From JAILEN01 sp036723975 (GTDB lineage: Bacteria; Bacillota; Clostridia; Lachnospirales; Lachnospiraceae), in the NCBI GenBank assembly GCA_036723975.1, contig DAIMGJ010000009.1, positions 1 through 64,000 of the forward strand: DNA of 64,000 nt, in the 5' to 3' direction. Below the pieces are notes generated by a model, which was given only the letters and a program-made list of their open reading frames with translations, had not been told where the DNA came from and made no database searches. How positions within the stretch are numbered: the first letter of the stretch is position 1; each line of letters begins with the position of its first letter. A program made the translations under genes and the position numbers. This document shows, one piece after another, positions 8,101-16,276 of the stretch.

Positions 8101-8583
8101 ATGGAAGCAAAAATAGAAAAATCTAAGAAATTTGTGGATGAATTTAAAGAATTTATTACCAAAGGAAATGTTATGGATATGGCAGTCGGTGTTATCATCG
8201 GCGGAGCGTTCCAGAAAATCATTTCTTCTTTGGTGGATGATTTGATTATGCCGCTGATTTCCGCAGTAACCGGCGGTATCGACTTTACAAACTGGTTTGT
8301 GGCATTGGACGGCAATGAGTATGCCACATTTGCGGCAGCACAGGCTGCCGGAGCAGCAACATTAAACTATGGAACATTTATTACGGTAGTGATTAATTTC
8401 CTTTTGATGGCCTTGGTGGTATTTTGTTTGGTTAAAGTTTTGGATAAGGTCCGTACAACCGTAAAGAAAGAAAAGGAAGCGGAAGAAGTTGCAGAACCAA
8501 CCGAGAAAGAATGTCCATATTGCAAGATGATGATTCCAATTGGGGCTACCCGATGCGGACATTGTACGTCTGAAGTAGAATAG
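8101..8583 (+). CDS. mscL: Large-conductance mechanosensitive channel MscL with C-terminal zinc ribbon
   Basis: 160 aa. It is a membrane-tension-gated pore that releases solutes on osmotic downshock. The start at 8101 is set by GGAAAGGGGA and by the family N-terminus (KKFVDEFKEFITKGNVMDMAVGV); an in-frame ATG at 8002 would add 33 non-conserved residues. TM1 contains GVIIGGAF, the periplasmic loop follows, and TM2 is near 95-115. Unlike E. coli MscL it ends in a zinc-ribbon motif, CPYC-x11-CGHC (about 140-157), a common Firmicute extension of unknown role on the cytosolic bundle. Confidence 0.95.
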   Translation: MEAKIEKSKKFVDEFKEFITKGNVMDMAVGVIIGGAFQKIISSLVDDLIMPLISAVTGGIDFTNWFVALDGNEYATFAAAQAAGAATLNYGTFITVVINFLLMALVVFCLVKVLDKVRTTVKKEKEAEEVAEPTEKECPYCKMMIPIGATRCGHCTSEVE

Positions 8584-8614
8584 TTTTATTGTTTCAATAG
8601 AAAGGAGGGAGTAA

Positions 8615-9991
8615 ATGAGCGCAGAATCTACGATGACATCGGGAAAGCCCATGTCAATTATTCTTAAGTTTGTTATCCCTCTTTTCATTGGAAATATTTT
8701 TCAACAGTTATATAACATGGTGGATACGATTATTGTCGGACACTATGTTGGAACGAAGGCACTTGCTGCGGTAGGTTCCACCGGAACGATTATGTTTCTT
8801 GTAATGGGATTTGCTATTGGAATGACAACCGGATTTACGGTTGTTACTGCGCAGAAATTTGGTGCCGAGGATGAAAACGGTGTAAAACGTTCTGTGGCGA
8901 ACGGTTTTATCCTTTCGATTATTACAATTGTCATTTTAACGATTGTATCGGTTGCCGTGATGCGACCGTTGTTACATCTTATGAATACACCGGCAGATAT
9001 TTTTGAGGATGCGTATTCCTATATTATTACCATTTGTTATGGTATTTTCGCGCTGGTGTTTTACAATCTGTTTTCTGCATATTGCAGAGCTATGGGAAAT
9101 TCCAAGGTTCCGCTTTTCTTTTTGGTGTTCAGTGCGATTTTAAACGTGATTTTGGATATTGTGTTTATCGTGGCTTTCCATCTTGGTGTGATGGGAGCTG
9201 CACTTGCAACCGATGTGGCGCAGGGATTTTCCGCGATTCTTTGTCTATTTTATATTTTAAAGCATTTCAAAATTCTGGTTCCACGAAAAGAACACTGGTA
9301 TTTAAGCAAGCATATGACGCTTAAACAGTTAAATATTGCTTTCCCGATGGCGCTGCAGTTTGCCATTACCGCCAGTGGCACCATGGTGATGCAGACCGCG
9401 ATTAATCTTTTTGGCTCCGAAGCTGTGGCAGCGTTTACTGCTTCTTCCAAGGTGGCGAATCTTGCATCTCAGGGATTTCCATCCATGGGACAAGCTATGG
9501 CGACCTATGTGGGACAAAATTACGGAAAGCGTGATCCGCAGCGTATTCACGATGGCGTGCGTGCGTCTATGGTTGCAACCGTGGTATACGGGCTCCTTGC
9601 CGGCGGACTTATGATTTTCTTGCTTCGCCCGGCGCTGCATTTGTTCTTTGATGCATCTGTCGATATCGATGCAATGCTTATTTGGGCAAAGCCGTATATT
9701 TATTTGGCAGCGATTAACTTTATTCCTTTGGGAATGATTTTTATATTTCGAAATACCATGCAGGGATGCGGACGTGGCTTACTTCCGATGGTAGGTGGCA
9801 TTGTGGAGTTTTTTGCCCGCTTTATTGCGGCGGTGATTTCCATGAAACTGATGCTCTATGGTCTTGCGGTTGCCTGTGATCCTTTGGCGTGGCTTACCGC
9901 CGGAGTTTATACCTTTGTGGCATATCGTTTTATGATGAAAAAAGTGGATGTTGAGTTGGGCGGTACGGAAGTAGAACATGCGATGGAATAG
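8615..9991 (+). CDS. MATE family multidrug/cation antiporter
   Basis: 458 aa, about 12 hydrophobic segments, typical MATE length. The N-terminus has the family signature PLFIGNIFQQLYNMVDTIIV followed by ALAAVGSTG. It would export organic cations or drugs using a Na+ or H+ gradient; the substrate cannot be read from sequence. AAAGGAGGG precedes the ATG. The AP2 gene starts 4 nt after its stop and may be translationally coupled. A second MATE protein (57332-58669) shares the same N-terminal pattern. Confidence 0.93.
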   Translation: MSAESTMTSGKPMSIILKFVIPLFIGNIFQQLYNMVDTIIVGHYVGTKALAAVGSTGTIMFLVMGFAIGMTTGFTVVTAQKFGAEDENGVKRSVANGFILSIITIVILTIVSVAVMRPLLHLMNTPADIFEDAYSYIITICYGIFALVFYNLFSAYCRAMGNSKVPLFFLVFSAILNVILDIVFIVAFHLGVMGAALATDVAQGFSAILCLFYILKHFKILVPRKEHWYLSKHMTLKQLNIAFPMALQFAITASGTMVMQTAINLFGSEAVAAFTASSKVANLASQGFPSMGQAMATYVGQNYGKRDPQRIHDGVRASMVATVVYGLLAGGLMIFLLRPALHLFFDASVDIDAMLIWAKPYIYLAAINFIPLGMIFIFRNTMQGCGRGLLPMVGGIVEFFARFIAAVISMKLMLYGLAVACDPLAWLTAGVYTFVAYRFMMKKVDVELGGTEVEHAME

Positions 9992-9995
9992 ATAA

Positions 9996-10841
9996 TTGGG
10001 GGAAGTTTTGTTACCGGGAGTATTTGAGGCAAAGAAAAAATCCGGAGAAGTTTATTATCGGAGCAGTATCACAAAGTTTGGCAAGCATGTAAGCTTGGGG
10101 AGTTTTTCAACGGAAAAAAAAGCCCATAAGGCCTATCTTGAGGCGTGCCGAATCTATGAGGATGAACGGATTCATCCGCTGAATCTTCGTTCGTGTATTA
10201 AAGAGTTGTCTTTTGAAAAAGGAATCATTCTTTTAAATCACAGAGATTATAAGACCTATTTTAAAACTCCGATTTATTTGCGACAGGGCTATTTCTCTTA
10301 CTTTTTGGATGGAGTGGGAGAGTTAAAGTTTGATAATGACGATTTGTTCTACTATTCCGAGCATCGGATTTTACTTCACGATGGGCATATGTATGTTAAC
10401 GACTATGGAATGCAGTACGGGATTTTGGCACGCTACGGAATCAAGAACTATTCGGTTCCGGGGAAAGATTTTACCTTTGCCAACGGAGATATCCATGATT
10501 ATCGATACGCCAATATTATTGTTGTAAACAAATATCATGGTGTGACGTTCCATGAGGGAAAGGATGCACCTTACCATGAAGCTCATATTCATCTAAACGG
10601 TGAGTATATTGTGGGACGGTTTCCTACAGATGCGGAAGCAGCAGTGGCCTACAACAAGGCTGTGGATGCTGCTGTGGCGGCAGGCATCAAAAAGAACTTT
10701 ATTCAGAACTATGTTTTGGAGTATACTCCTAAGGAGTATGCGGATGTATATACCCGTATACAACTTTCGGGAAATTATATAGAATATCTAAAAGATAAAG
10801 AAAAAGAAAAGGAAAAAGAAAAGAAAGAAGAAACGAGGTAA
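9996..10841 (+). CDS. Double AP2-domain protein with decayed HNH core
   Basis: 281 aa, two AP2-like DNA-binding repeats. Repeat 1 is at about 8-50 (GVFEAKKKSG...LGSFSTEKKAHKAY), repeat 2 at about 181-225 (GVTFHEGK...VGRFPTDAEAAVAYNKA). Between them, residues about 118-176 follow the HNH homing-endonuclease layout (EHRILLHDG...NGDIHDYRYANIIVVN). The usual catalytic DH of 'VDHING' reads as FTFANG, so nuclease activity is probably lost. Bacterial AP2 domains mostly accompany HNH homing nucleases, so this looks like a domesticated, DNA-binding derivative. The C-terminus is a KEKEK-rich tail. The start is uncertain: TTG at 9996, or TTG at 10008 behind GGGGG. It lies between the MATE gene and thrC. 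Confidence 0.7.
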   Translation: MGEVLLPGVFEAKKKSGEVYYRSSITKFGKHVSLGSFSTEKKAHKAYLEACRIYEDERIHPLNLRSCIKELSFEKGIILLNHRDYKTYFKTPIYLRQGYFSYFLDGVGELKFDNDDLFYYSEHRILLHDGHMYVNDYGMQYGILARYGIKNYSVPGKDFTFANGDIHDYRYANIIVVNKYHGVTFHEGKDAPYHEAHIHLNGEYIVGRFPTDAEAAVAYNKAVDAAVAAGIKKNFIQNYVLEYTPKEYADVYTRIQLSGNYIEYLKDKEKEKEKEKKEETR

Positions 10842-10847
10842 ACATTG

Positions 10848-12335
10848 ATGGGCGTGATGTATGTAAGCACGAGAAACAAAAAAGAAGAAGTGACGGCTTC
10901 TCAGGCGGTACTTCAGGGTTTGGCAAAGGATGGAGGACTTTTTGTTCCGACAGAGCTTCCAAAACTTGATAAGACCTTTGAAGAACTTGCTGATATGACC
11001 TACCGGGAAGTGGCATATGAAGTAATGAAGCTTCTTCTTTCCGACTATACAAAAGAAGAACTGATGCATTGCATTAACTCTGCATATGACGAAAAGTTTG
11101 ATACGGAAGAAATCGCTCCGCTCGTATTTGCGGATGGCGCATATTATTTGGAACTTTTCCACGGAAAAACCATCGCCTTTAAGGATATGGCGCTTTCCAT
11201 TTTGCCGTATCTTATGACAACAGCTGCAAAGAAGAACAATGCAAAAAACGAAATTGTGATTTTAACCGCGACAAGCGGTGATACCGGAAAAGCTGCCATG
11301 GCAGGCTTTGCGGATGTCCCTGGTACGAAGATTGTTGTATTCTATCCGAAGGATGGTGTATCCGATATTCAAAAGGCCCAGATGGTAACCCAAAAGGGAG
11401 ACAATACTTTTGTGGTAGGCATCAACGGAAACTTCGATCAGGCACAGACCAGTGTAAAGAAGATGTTTAACGATGTCGCTCTTGCCAAAGAGTTGGACGC
11501 TGCAGGCTATCAGTTTTCGTCCGCCAATTCCATTAACATTGGACGGCTTGTTCCGCAGATTGTTTATTATGTATATGCATACAGCCGTCTGTTAAAAGAG
11601 GAAAAGATTTCTTCCGGAGAAAAAATTAATATCACAGTTCCGACCGGAAACTTTGGAAATATTTTAGCTGCTTTCTATGGAAAGAAGATGGGACTCCCGG
11701 TGGATCGTTTAATCTGTGCATCAAATGAGAATAAGGTTTTGTACGATTTCTTCCAAACCGGCTGCTATGACAAAAACCGCGAATTTAAATTGACGAATTC
11801 TCCGTCCATGGATATTTTAATTTCTTCCAACTTGGAGCGTTTGATTTATGAAATTGCTTCCTGCGATGATGAAAAGAATGCATCTTTGATGAAGTCCCTT
11901 GTGGAAGATGGAAAGTACGAAATTACACCGGAGATGAAGGCGAAGCTTTCCGATTTCTATGGAAACTTTGCTACAGAAGCGGAGACCGGTGCAGAGATTA
12001 AGCGCCTTTACGAAGATACCGGTTATGTGCTCGATACCCATACTGCGGTTGCTTCTGCCGTATATCGTAAGTTTAAGAATGAAACCGGCGATGATAAGCC
12101 ATGTGTGATTGCATCCACCGCAAGTCCGTTCAAGTTTACCAGAAGCGTAATGGAAGCCATCGGTGCCTCCGATGTAAATAAGTCCGATTTGGAACTGACT
12201 GAGGATTTGTCTAAGATTGCAAATGTGGAGATTCCAAATGCCATCGAGGAAATCAAATCCGCTCCTGTTCGTCACACCACAGTTTGTGAAGTAGACGAGA
12301 TGGAAGCGGTAGTAAAGAAATTCCTTGGGATTTAG
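10848..12335 (+). CDS. thrC: Threonine synthase
   Basis: 495 aa, PLP enzyme converting O-phosphohomoserine to threonine. The N-terminus MYVSTRNKKEEVTASQAVL and the PLP-lysine motif HGKTIAFKDMALS (K112) are diagnostic, with SGDTGKAA and the phosphate-binding PTGNFGN further on. The length fits the long form of clostridia. A TTG at 10845 precedes the ATG at 10848, which sits 9 nt after GAGG and is preferred; ATG at 10857 is another option. It starts 6 nt after the AP2 gene, so it is probably co-transcribed, although no homoserine kinase or dehydrogenase is nearby. Confidence 0.95.
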   Translation: MGVMYVSTRNKKEEVTASQAVLQGLAKDGGLFVPTELPKLDKTFEELADMTYREVAYEVMKLLLSDYTKEELMHCINSAYDEKFDTEEIAPLVFADGAYYLELFHGKTIAFKDMALSILPYLMTTAAKKNNAKNEIVILTATSGDTGKAAMAGFADVPGTKIVVFYPKDGVSDIQKAQMVTQKGDNTFVVGINGNFDQAQTSVKKMFNDVALAKELDAAGYQFSSANSINIGRLVPQIVYYVYAYSRLLKEEKISSGEKINITVPTGNFGNILAAFYGKKMGLPVDRLICASNENKVLYDFFQTGCYDKNREFKLTNSPSMDILISSNLERLIYEIASCDDEKNASLMKSLVEDGKYEITPEMKAKLSDFYGNFATEAETGAEIKRLYEDTGYVLDTHTAVASAVYRKFKNETGDDKPCVIASTASPFKFTRSVMEAIGASDVNKSDLELTEDLSKIANVEIPNAIEEIKSAPVRHTTVCEVDEMEAVVKKFLGI

Positions 12336-12373
12336 TAGTGTTGTTGCTGAGCGACATTGATTAATAAAACTAT

Positions 12374-12478
12374 AGGTGCATATGATAACAATATCTGTTC
12401 CAGCTCAGAAGGTTCCGCATCACTAAGAGCTACACCAATTCACTTGGAACAGATATAGTTATCATAGGCACCTTTTGT
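12374..12478 (+). terminator. Long imperfect hairpin after thrC
   Basis: Arm 12374-12401 pairs with 12446-12473: AGGTGC, ATGATAAC and ATATCTGTTCC are complementary to GGAACAGATAT, GTTATCAT and GCACCT, with single small bulges. About 25 bp are paired around a 44-nt loop, and TTTTG-TTTT follows. It is much longer than usual terminators and may be a palindromic repeat element reused as the thrC terminator. Confidence 0.7.
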
Positions 12479-12662
12479 TTTACTATTCGCTATGGGATAG
12501 TGGAATTATTAAAAATTTATTAAATCTTTGGCAAATCCATTTACATTTACCACAAATCCACTTATATTTTTCTTGTCAGGAGAATCTAATCTATGGATTC
12601 GAGGCGATTCAGCCACCATTCCCGGTTGTTAGATTTATAAATATTTTGGAGGAGGAAAATGT
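12479..12662. other. AT-rich spacer before the second Rpn-type gene
   Basis: Nothing is recognised except the strong GGAGGAGG ribosome site (about 12648-12655) of the next gene. No clear -35/-10 pair was found. Bases 12616-12645 are an AT-rich run that may hold the promoter. Confidence 0.4.
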
Positions 12663-13607
12663 ATGGAGCACGCTTATGACAATGCATTTCGAACGATGGA
12701 AATGGATTGTCCAAAACTATTAATTCCTGTGGTGAATGAAGTCTTTCACGAAAACTATCCACTAGATGCAAGGGTAGAAATTTTCCCAAATGAACAGATG
12801 ATTACAACCCCTGAAGATGAGCAAATTATTCGCATTACAGATTCAAATTTTATGGTGATTGGAAATCAGAGAGTAAAATATCACATTGAATGTGAATCTA
12901 ATCCCGATAGCCAGGAACTTTTGATTCGAATGTTTCAGTATGATATGCAAATAGTACTAAATAACGTCGAAACGGAAGACGGAAAAATGTTTGTGGAAGT
13001 CCCTAAAAGCGCAGTGATTTATTTGCGGTATACGAAGAATACACCGGATATGTTACAAATGGTGATTAGGGATGGAGACCAAGAACTGATTCGAGAGATT
13101 CCCGTAATAAAGATTCAAGAGTATTCTTTGGATTCTATCTTTGAAAAACATCTTTTGTTTTTCTTGCCTTTTTATGTTTTTATACATGAAAAGGAACTTT
13201 CGTTGTATAATAAAAATGAAGAAAAACGTAAAAATCTGATGGATGAATACAAATCTATTATTTGTAGATTGGAAGAATTGTATTATGCGGGCAAAATCGA
13301 CGAGATGGAAAAGCAGTGTATTATAACATCTTCACGGGAAGTGCTACGTTTGCTCGCGAAGAAGTATAGGAAAGTGATTGAGGAAGGAGAACGTGTTATG
13401 GGCGGTGAATTATTAGATTATCCTGCAAAGAGATCCTATCGTGAGGGGATGGCTGTTGGTAGAGAGGAAGGCAGAGAGTCTACCTTGACTTTGCACGTTA
13501 CCAAACTTCTTTCCAAGCATATGTCATGTGAAGAAGTTGCAGATCTTTTGGATTTGGATATTGATAAAGTAAAAGAAATTGAAAAGAATATGATGACGTT
13601 GAATTAG
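12663..13607 (+). CDS. Rpn-like PD-(D/E)XK nuclease-family protein, paralogue
   Basis: 314 aa. The fold resembles the PDDEXK/Rpn family: a start like HAYDNAFRTM, then FMVIGNQRVKYHIECESNPDS as the D/E-x-E core strand and LLIRMFQYD after it. The core is divergent from the gene at 4671, with HIECES rather than LEHQ. The C-terminus is clearly shared with it: TKLLSKH...VADLLDLDIDKVKEIE, preceded by a short GREEGRE repeat. This shared tail with unlike catalytic domains suggests a swapped or conserved partner-binding module. GGAGGAGG precedes the ATG. It is a single gene followed by a bidirectional terminator. Confidence 0.75.
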   Translation: MEHAYDNAFRTMEMDCPKLLIPVVNEVFHENYPLDARVEIFPNEQMITTPEDEQIIRITDSNFMVIGNQRVKYHIECESNPDSQELLIRMFQYDMQIVLNNVETEDGKMFVEVPKSAVIYLRYTKNTPDMLQMVIRDGDQELIREIPVIKIQEYSLDSIFEKHLLFFLPFYVFIHEKELSLYNKNEEKRKNLMDEYKSIICRLEELYYAGKIDEMEKQCIITSSREVLRLLAKKYRKVIEEGERVMGGELLDYPAKRSYREGMAVGREEGRESTLTLHVTKLLSKHMSCEEVADLLDLDIDKVKEIEKNMMTLN

Positions 13608-13678
13608 TCTTTTAAGGTCAGGTTTATTGCTTGTTTTTTTGATGCTTAAATAAAGGTATATTGGAATAATATAGAATC

Positions 13679-13725
13679 AAAGAATTGACCGATTCTCTTG
13701 TCAGGGCGGTCAATTCTTTTTTTAT
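13679..13725. terminator. Bidirectional terminator between convergent genes
   Basis: AGAATTGACCG/CGGTCAATTCT with a 14-nt loop and a T run on the plus strand. AAAGAAT before the stem leaves a weaker run on the minus strand. It serves the Rpn-like gene and the convergent aldolase-like gene. Confidence 0.85.
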
Positions 13726-13735
13726 GGAAATTTCA

Positions 13736-14761
13736 TTATAGTATCTGTTTTAACTCTTCTACAGATTCCATAGTTGTGGCCCAGCTGGTGGCGATACGGA
13801 TGACTGTGTGGGTTTCGTCGTATTTTTCCCAGAAACCATAGGACAGGGAATCCTTTAATTCATCAAGTTTTTGGTTTTCCATTACAATGAAGATTTGATT
13901 GGTAGGGGTTTCAATGTAGAATTTATATCCTTTTTTTTGCAAATCTTCGCGGATGATATTTGCCATTTGAATGGCGTGCTTTCCCATGGAAAGGTATAAA
14001 TCATCTGTAAATAATGTATCAAATTGTACTCCAAGCAAACGACCTTTGGCTAAAAGGGCGCCGTGCTGCTTGATTTGGGTAATCATGTGTTTGGGAGTGT
14101 TTTTCCTTGTAAATACGACAGCTTCTCCGAAAAGAGCCCCGGCTTTGGTCCCACCAATATAAAATACATCTGCATAGGTTGCAATGTCTGCCATAACAAG
14201 CTCGTTTTGAGCAGCCAGACCGTATGATAATCGCGCTCCGTCAATAAAAAGAGGGATATGAAATCTTTGACAGATACAAGATAGTTCATTAAGTTCCTTT
14301 TTGGTATATAGGGTGCCGTATTCTGTAGGGTAAGAGATATATACCATACCGGGGTTTACCATATGTTCACAGTTTTCATCAGCGTAAAAGGTTTCGAGAT
14401 AGTTTTTTAGTTCATTTCCATGTAATTTACCATCATGAGTCGGCAGAGTGATGACTTTGTGCCCGCTGTATTCAATGGCACCGCCTTCATGAGCTGCTAT
14501 ATGGCCGGTGTCTGGGGCGATGACTCCGTCATAATTAGAAAGCATGGAGTCGATTACTACTTGATTTGTCTGGGTTCCGCCGACTAAAAAGTAGATATCC
14601 GCATCCGGGCAATTAATATAGTCTTTTATTTTCTGTTTTGCTTCTTTACAAAAACAATCTTCACCATATCCCGGCGTGGAAATCATGTTTGTGTTTGTTA
14701 AAGCCTCTAAAACCTTTGGGTGGCACCCTTCGGCGTAATCGCATGAAAAGTATAGCATCAT
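13736..14761 (-). CDS. Low-specificity threonine aldolase-type PLP lyase
   Basis: 341 aa, aspartate aminotransferase fold-type I. Family features: the start LYFSCDYAEGCHPKVLEAL, GGTQTNQ, HIAAHEGGAIE, FIDGARLSYGLA with the PLP-binding Asp, and the PLP lysine K206 in GGTKAGALFGEA. It would cleave threonine or allo-threonine to glycine and acetaldehyde, or act on a related beta-hydroxy amino acid; the family also includes beta-eliminating lyases. Two adjacent ATGs exist (14761, 14758), and the GGAG spacing slightly favours 14758. Its promoter faces the butyrate operon, and its -35 box lies inside a Rex-like operator, suggesting redox control. Confidence 0.87.
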   Translation of the reverse strand: MMLYFSCDYAEGCHPKVLEALTNTNMISTPGYGEDCFCKEAKQKIKDYINCPDADIYFLVGGTQTNQVVIDSMLSNYDGVIAPDTGHIAAHEGGAIEYSGHKVITLPTHDGKLHGNELKNYLETFYADENCEHMVNPGMVYISYPTEYGTLYTKKELNELSCICQRFHIPLFIDGARLSYGLAAQNELVMADIATYADVFYIGGTKAGALFGEAVVFTRKNTPKHMITQIKQHGALLAKGRLLGVQFDTLFTDDLYLSMGKHAIQMANIIREDLQKKGYKFYIETPTNQIFIVMENQKLDELKDSLSYGFWEKYDETHTVIRIATSWATTMESVEELKQIL

Positions 14762-14806
14762 TTTCTCCTTTGCAACATTTTTACATTTTCCTTTGTATGG
14801 TAGTTT

Positions 14807-14834
14807 ATCATAGAGAGGGCGGTTTGTCTGTTAA
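14807..14834 (-). promoter_or_regulatory. Promoter of the aldolase-like gene
   Basis: On the minus strand TTAACA (14834-14829), 16-bp spacer, TATGAT (14812-14807). The start would be near 14800, giving a 40-nt leader. The -35 box is the left half of the Rex-like palindrome at 14828-14845. Confidence 0.65.
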
Positions 14835-14845
14835 TTTCTTAACAG
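14828..14845. promoter_or_regulatory. Rex-like operator 1
   Basis: CTGTTAATTTCTTAACAG is a palindrome matching the Rex consensus TTGTTAA-N4-TTAACAA at 16 of 18 positions, missing only the outermost bases. Rex is the NADH-sensing repressor of clostridial fermentation genes. The site covers the -35 of the divergent aldolase-like gene. Confidence 0.65.
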
Positions 14846-14897
14846 GCAGTTGTGTATAAAATTCAGACAATTTGAAATTTTACACACGTGTTGTCGA

Positions 14898-14969
14898 AAG
14901 AATCCCCTTGCGATGTGTTTTGTTTTGTGATAATATCAAAGCATCGTGAGGCCGCGATTCTTTTTTTTG
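14898..14969 (+). promoter_or_regulatory. Candidate thl promoter and stem followed by T run
   Basis: TTGCGA (14908-14913), 17 bp, TAATAT (14931-14936) is a fair promoter. The same stretch can pair GAATC...CGATG with CATCG...GATTC and is followed by eight T. If a transcript starts further upstream, for example near TATAAA at 14855, this would be an attenuator. If it starts at about 14943, only the downstream arm is transcribed. Both readings remain open. A smaller inverted repeat lies at about 14853-14886. Confidence 0.45.
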
Positions 14970-14977
14970 ACCTTCGT

Positions 14978-14995
14978 TTGTTAAATATTTAACGG
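14978..14995. promoter_or_regulatory. Rex-like operator 2, upstream of thl
   Basis: TTGTTAAATATTTAACGG matches the Rex consensus TTGTTAA-N4-TTAACAA at 16 of 18 positions. It lies 50 bp before the thl ATG, downstream of the candidate promoter, as expected for a roadblock or repressor site. In Clostridium, Rex controls butyryl-CoA genes by NADH/NAD+ ratio. Confidence 0.7.
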
Positions 14996-15045
14996 AATGA
15001 AAAAATGAATCGGGCAGGAAATACTTATATAAAGGAGAAAAGAAT

Positions 15046-16242
15046 ATGGGTAAAAAAGTTGTTTTAGCCGGCGCTTGTCGTACGGCCATCGGAACCATGG
15101 GAGGATCACTTTCCACAATTCCGGTTGCTGACCTTGGAGCAATCGTTATCAAGGAAGCTGTAAATCGTGCAGGCATTAAGCCAAGCGACGTTGAGCATGT
15201 CTACATGGGCTGCGTTATTCAGGCAGGACAGGGACAAAACGTTGCTCGTCAGGCATCTATTAAGGCAGGACTTCCAATCGAAGTTCCGGCAGTTACCACA
15301 AATGTTGTTTGCGGTTCCGGACTTAACTGCGTTAACCAGGCAGCACAGATGATTATGGCAGGTGATGCTGATGTTGTTGTCGCAGGTGGTATGGAAAACA
15401 TGTCTATGGCTCCATACGCAATTCCTCAGGGACGTTACGGATATCGTATGACATGGCCGTCAGCAAGCCAGGGTGCTTTGGTGGATACCATGGTAAAGGA
15501 TGCCCTTTGGGATGCATTCAATGATTATCACATGATTCAGACAGCAGATAACATCTGTAAAGAATGGGGACTTACCCGTGAAGAGTTGGATGAGTTTGCA
15601 TATAATTCACAGCAAAAATGCAAGAAGGCTCAGGAAACCGGTGCATTTAAGGATGAAATCGTTCCGGTTGAGGTTAAGAAAAAGAAAGAAACTGTTATCT
15701 TTGATACAGATGAAGGTCCTAGACCTGATGTTACTCTTGAAAAACTTGCCAGCATGAGACCGATTAACAAAGATGGTTTTGTTACAGCAGGTAATGCTTC
15801 AGGAATCAACGATGGTGCAGCAGCAATCGTTGTTATGTCTGAGGAAAAAGCAAAAGAGTTAGGTGTTACTCCGATGGCAACTTTCGTAGCAGGTGCACTT
15901 GCAGGTGTTCGTCCGGAAGTTATGGGAATCGGACCTGTTGCAGCAGTTAATAAAGTTATGGCTAAGACAGGAATGAAGATTTCTGATTTCGATATCATCG
16001 AAGCAAACGAAGCATTTGCAGCACAGTCTGTAGCTGTTGGAAAAGACTTAGGTATTGATGTTGAAAAACAGTTGAATCCAAACGGTGGTGCAATCGCACT
16101 TGGACATCCTGTTGGAGCTTCCGGATGCCGTATTCTTGTTACACTTCTTCATGAAATGCAGAAGAGCGGAGCAAAGAAGGGATTAGCAACACTTTGTATC
16201 GGCGGTGGTATGGGATGCGCAACCATCGTAGAACGCGACTAA
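15046..16242 (+). CDS. thl: Acetyl-CoA C-acetyltransferase (thiolase)
   Basis: 398 aa biosynthetic thiolase condensing two acetyl-CoA to acetoacetyl-CoA, the first step toward butyryl-CoA. Catalytic residues are C89 (VCGSGL), H354 (GHPVGASG) and C384 (CIGGGMG). Other signatures are NEAFAAQ and GGMENMS. GGAGAA precedes the ATG. It heads the thl-hbd-bcd-etfB-etfA operon and probably answers to the Rex-like sites upstream. Codon choice shifts to highly expressed forms (many GGT, GCA, CGT), fitting a central fermentation enzyme. Confidence 0.96.
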   Translation: MGKKVVLAGACRTAIGTMGGSLSTIPVADLGAIVIKEAVNRAGIKPSDVEHVYMGCVIQAGQGQNVARQASIKAGLPIEVPAVTTNVVCGSGLNCVNQAAQMIMAGDADVVVAGGMENMSMAPYAIPQGRYGYRMTWPSASQGALVDTMVKDALWDAFNDYHMIQTADNICKEWGLTREELDEFAYNSQQKCKKAQETGAFKDEIVPVEVKKKKETVIFDTDEGPRPDVTLEKLASMRPINKDGFVTAGNASGINDGAAAIVVMSEEKAKELGVTPMATFVAGALAGVRPEVMGIGPVAAVNKVMAKTGMKISDFDIIEANEAFAAQSVAVGKDLGIDVEKQLNPNGGAIALGHPVGASGCRILVTLLHEMQKSGAKKGLATLCIGGGMGCATIVERD

Positions 16243-16276
16243 CGCGGCTTTATATTATCCACAAATAATAATTCAT

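Noticed and set aside
9034..9640. Reading frames in other phases within the MATE gene
   Set aside because: They overlap a clear transporter gene and show no family signal or ribosome site.
12475..12723. 82-aa plus-strand frame before the second Rpn-type gene
   Set aside because: No ribosome site, begins in the terminator tail and overlaps the true start in another frame.
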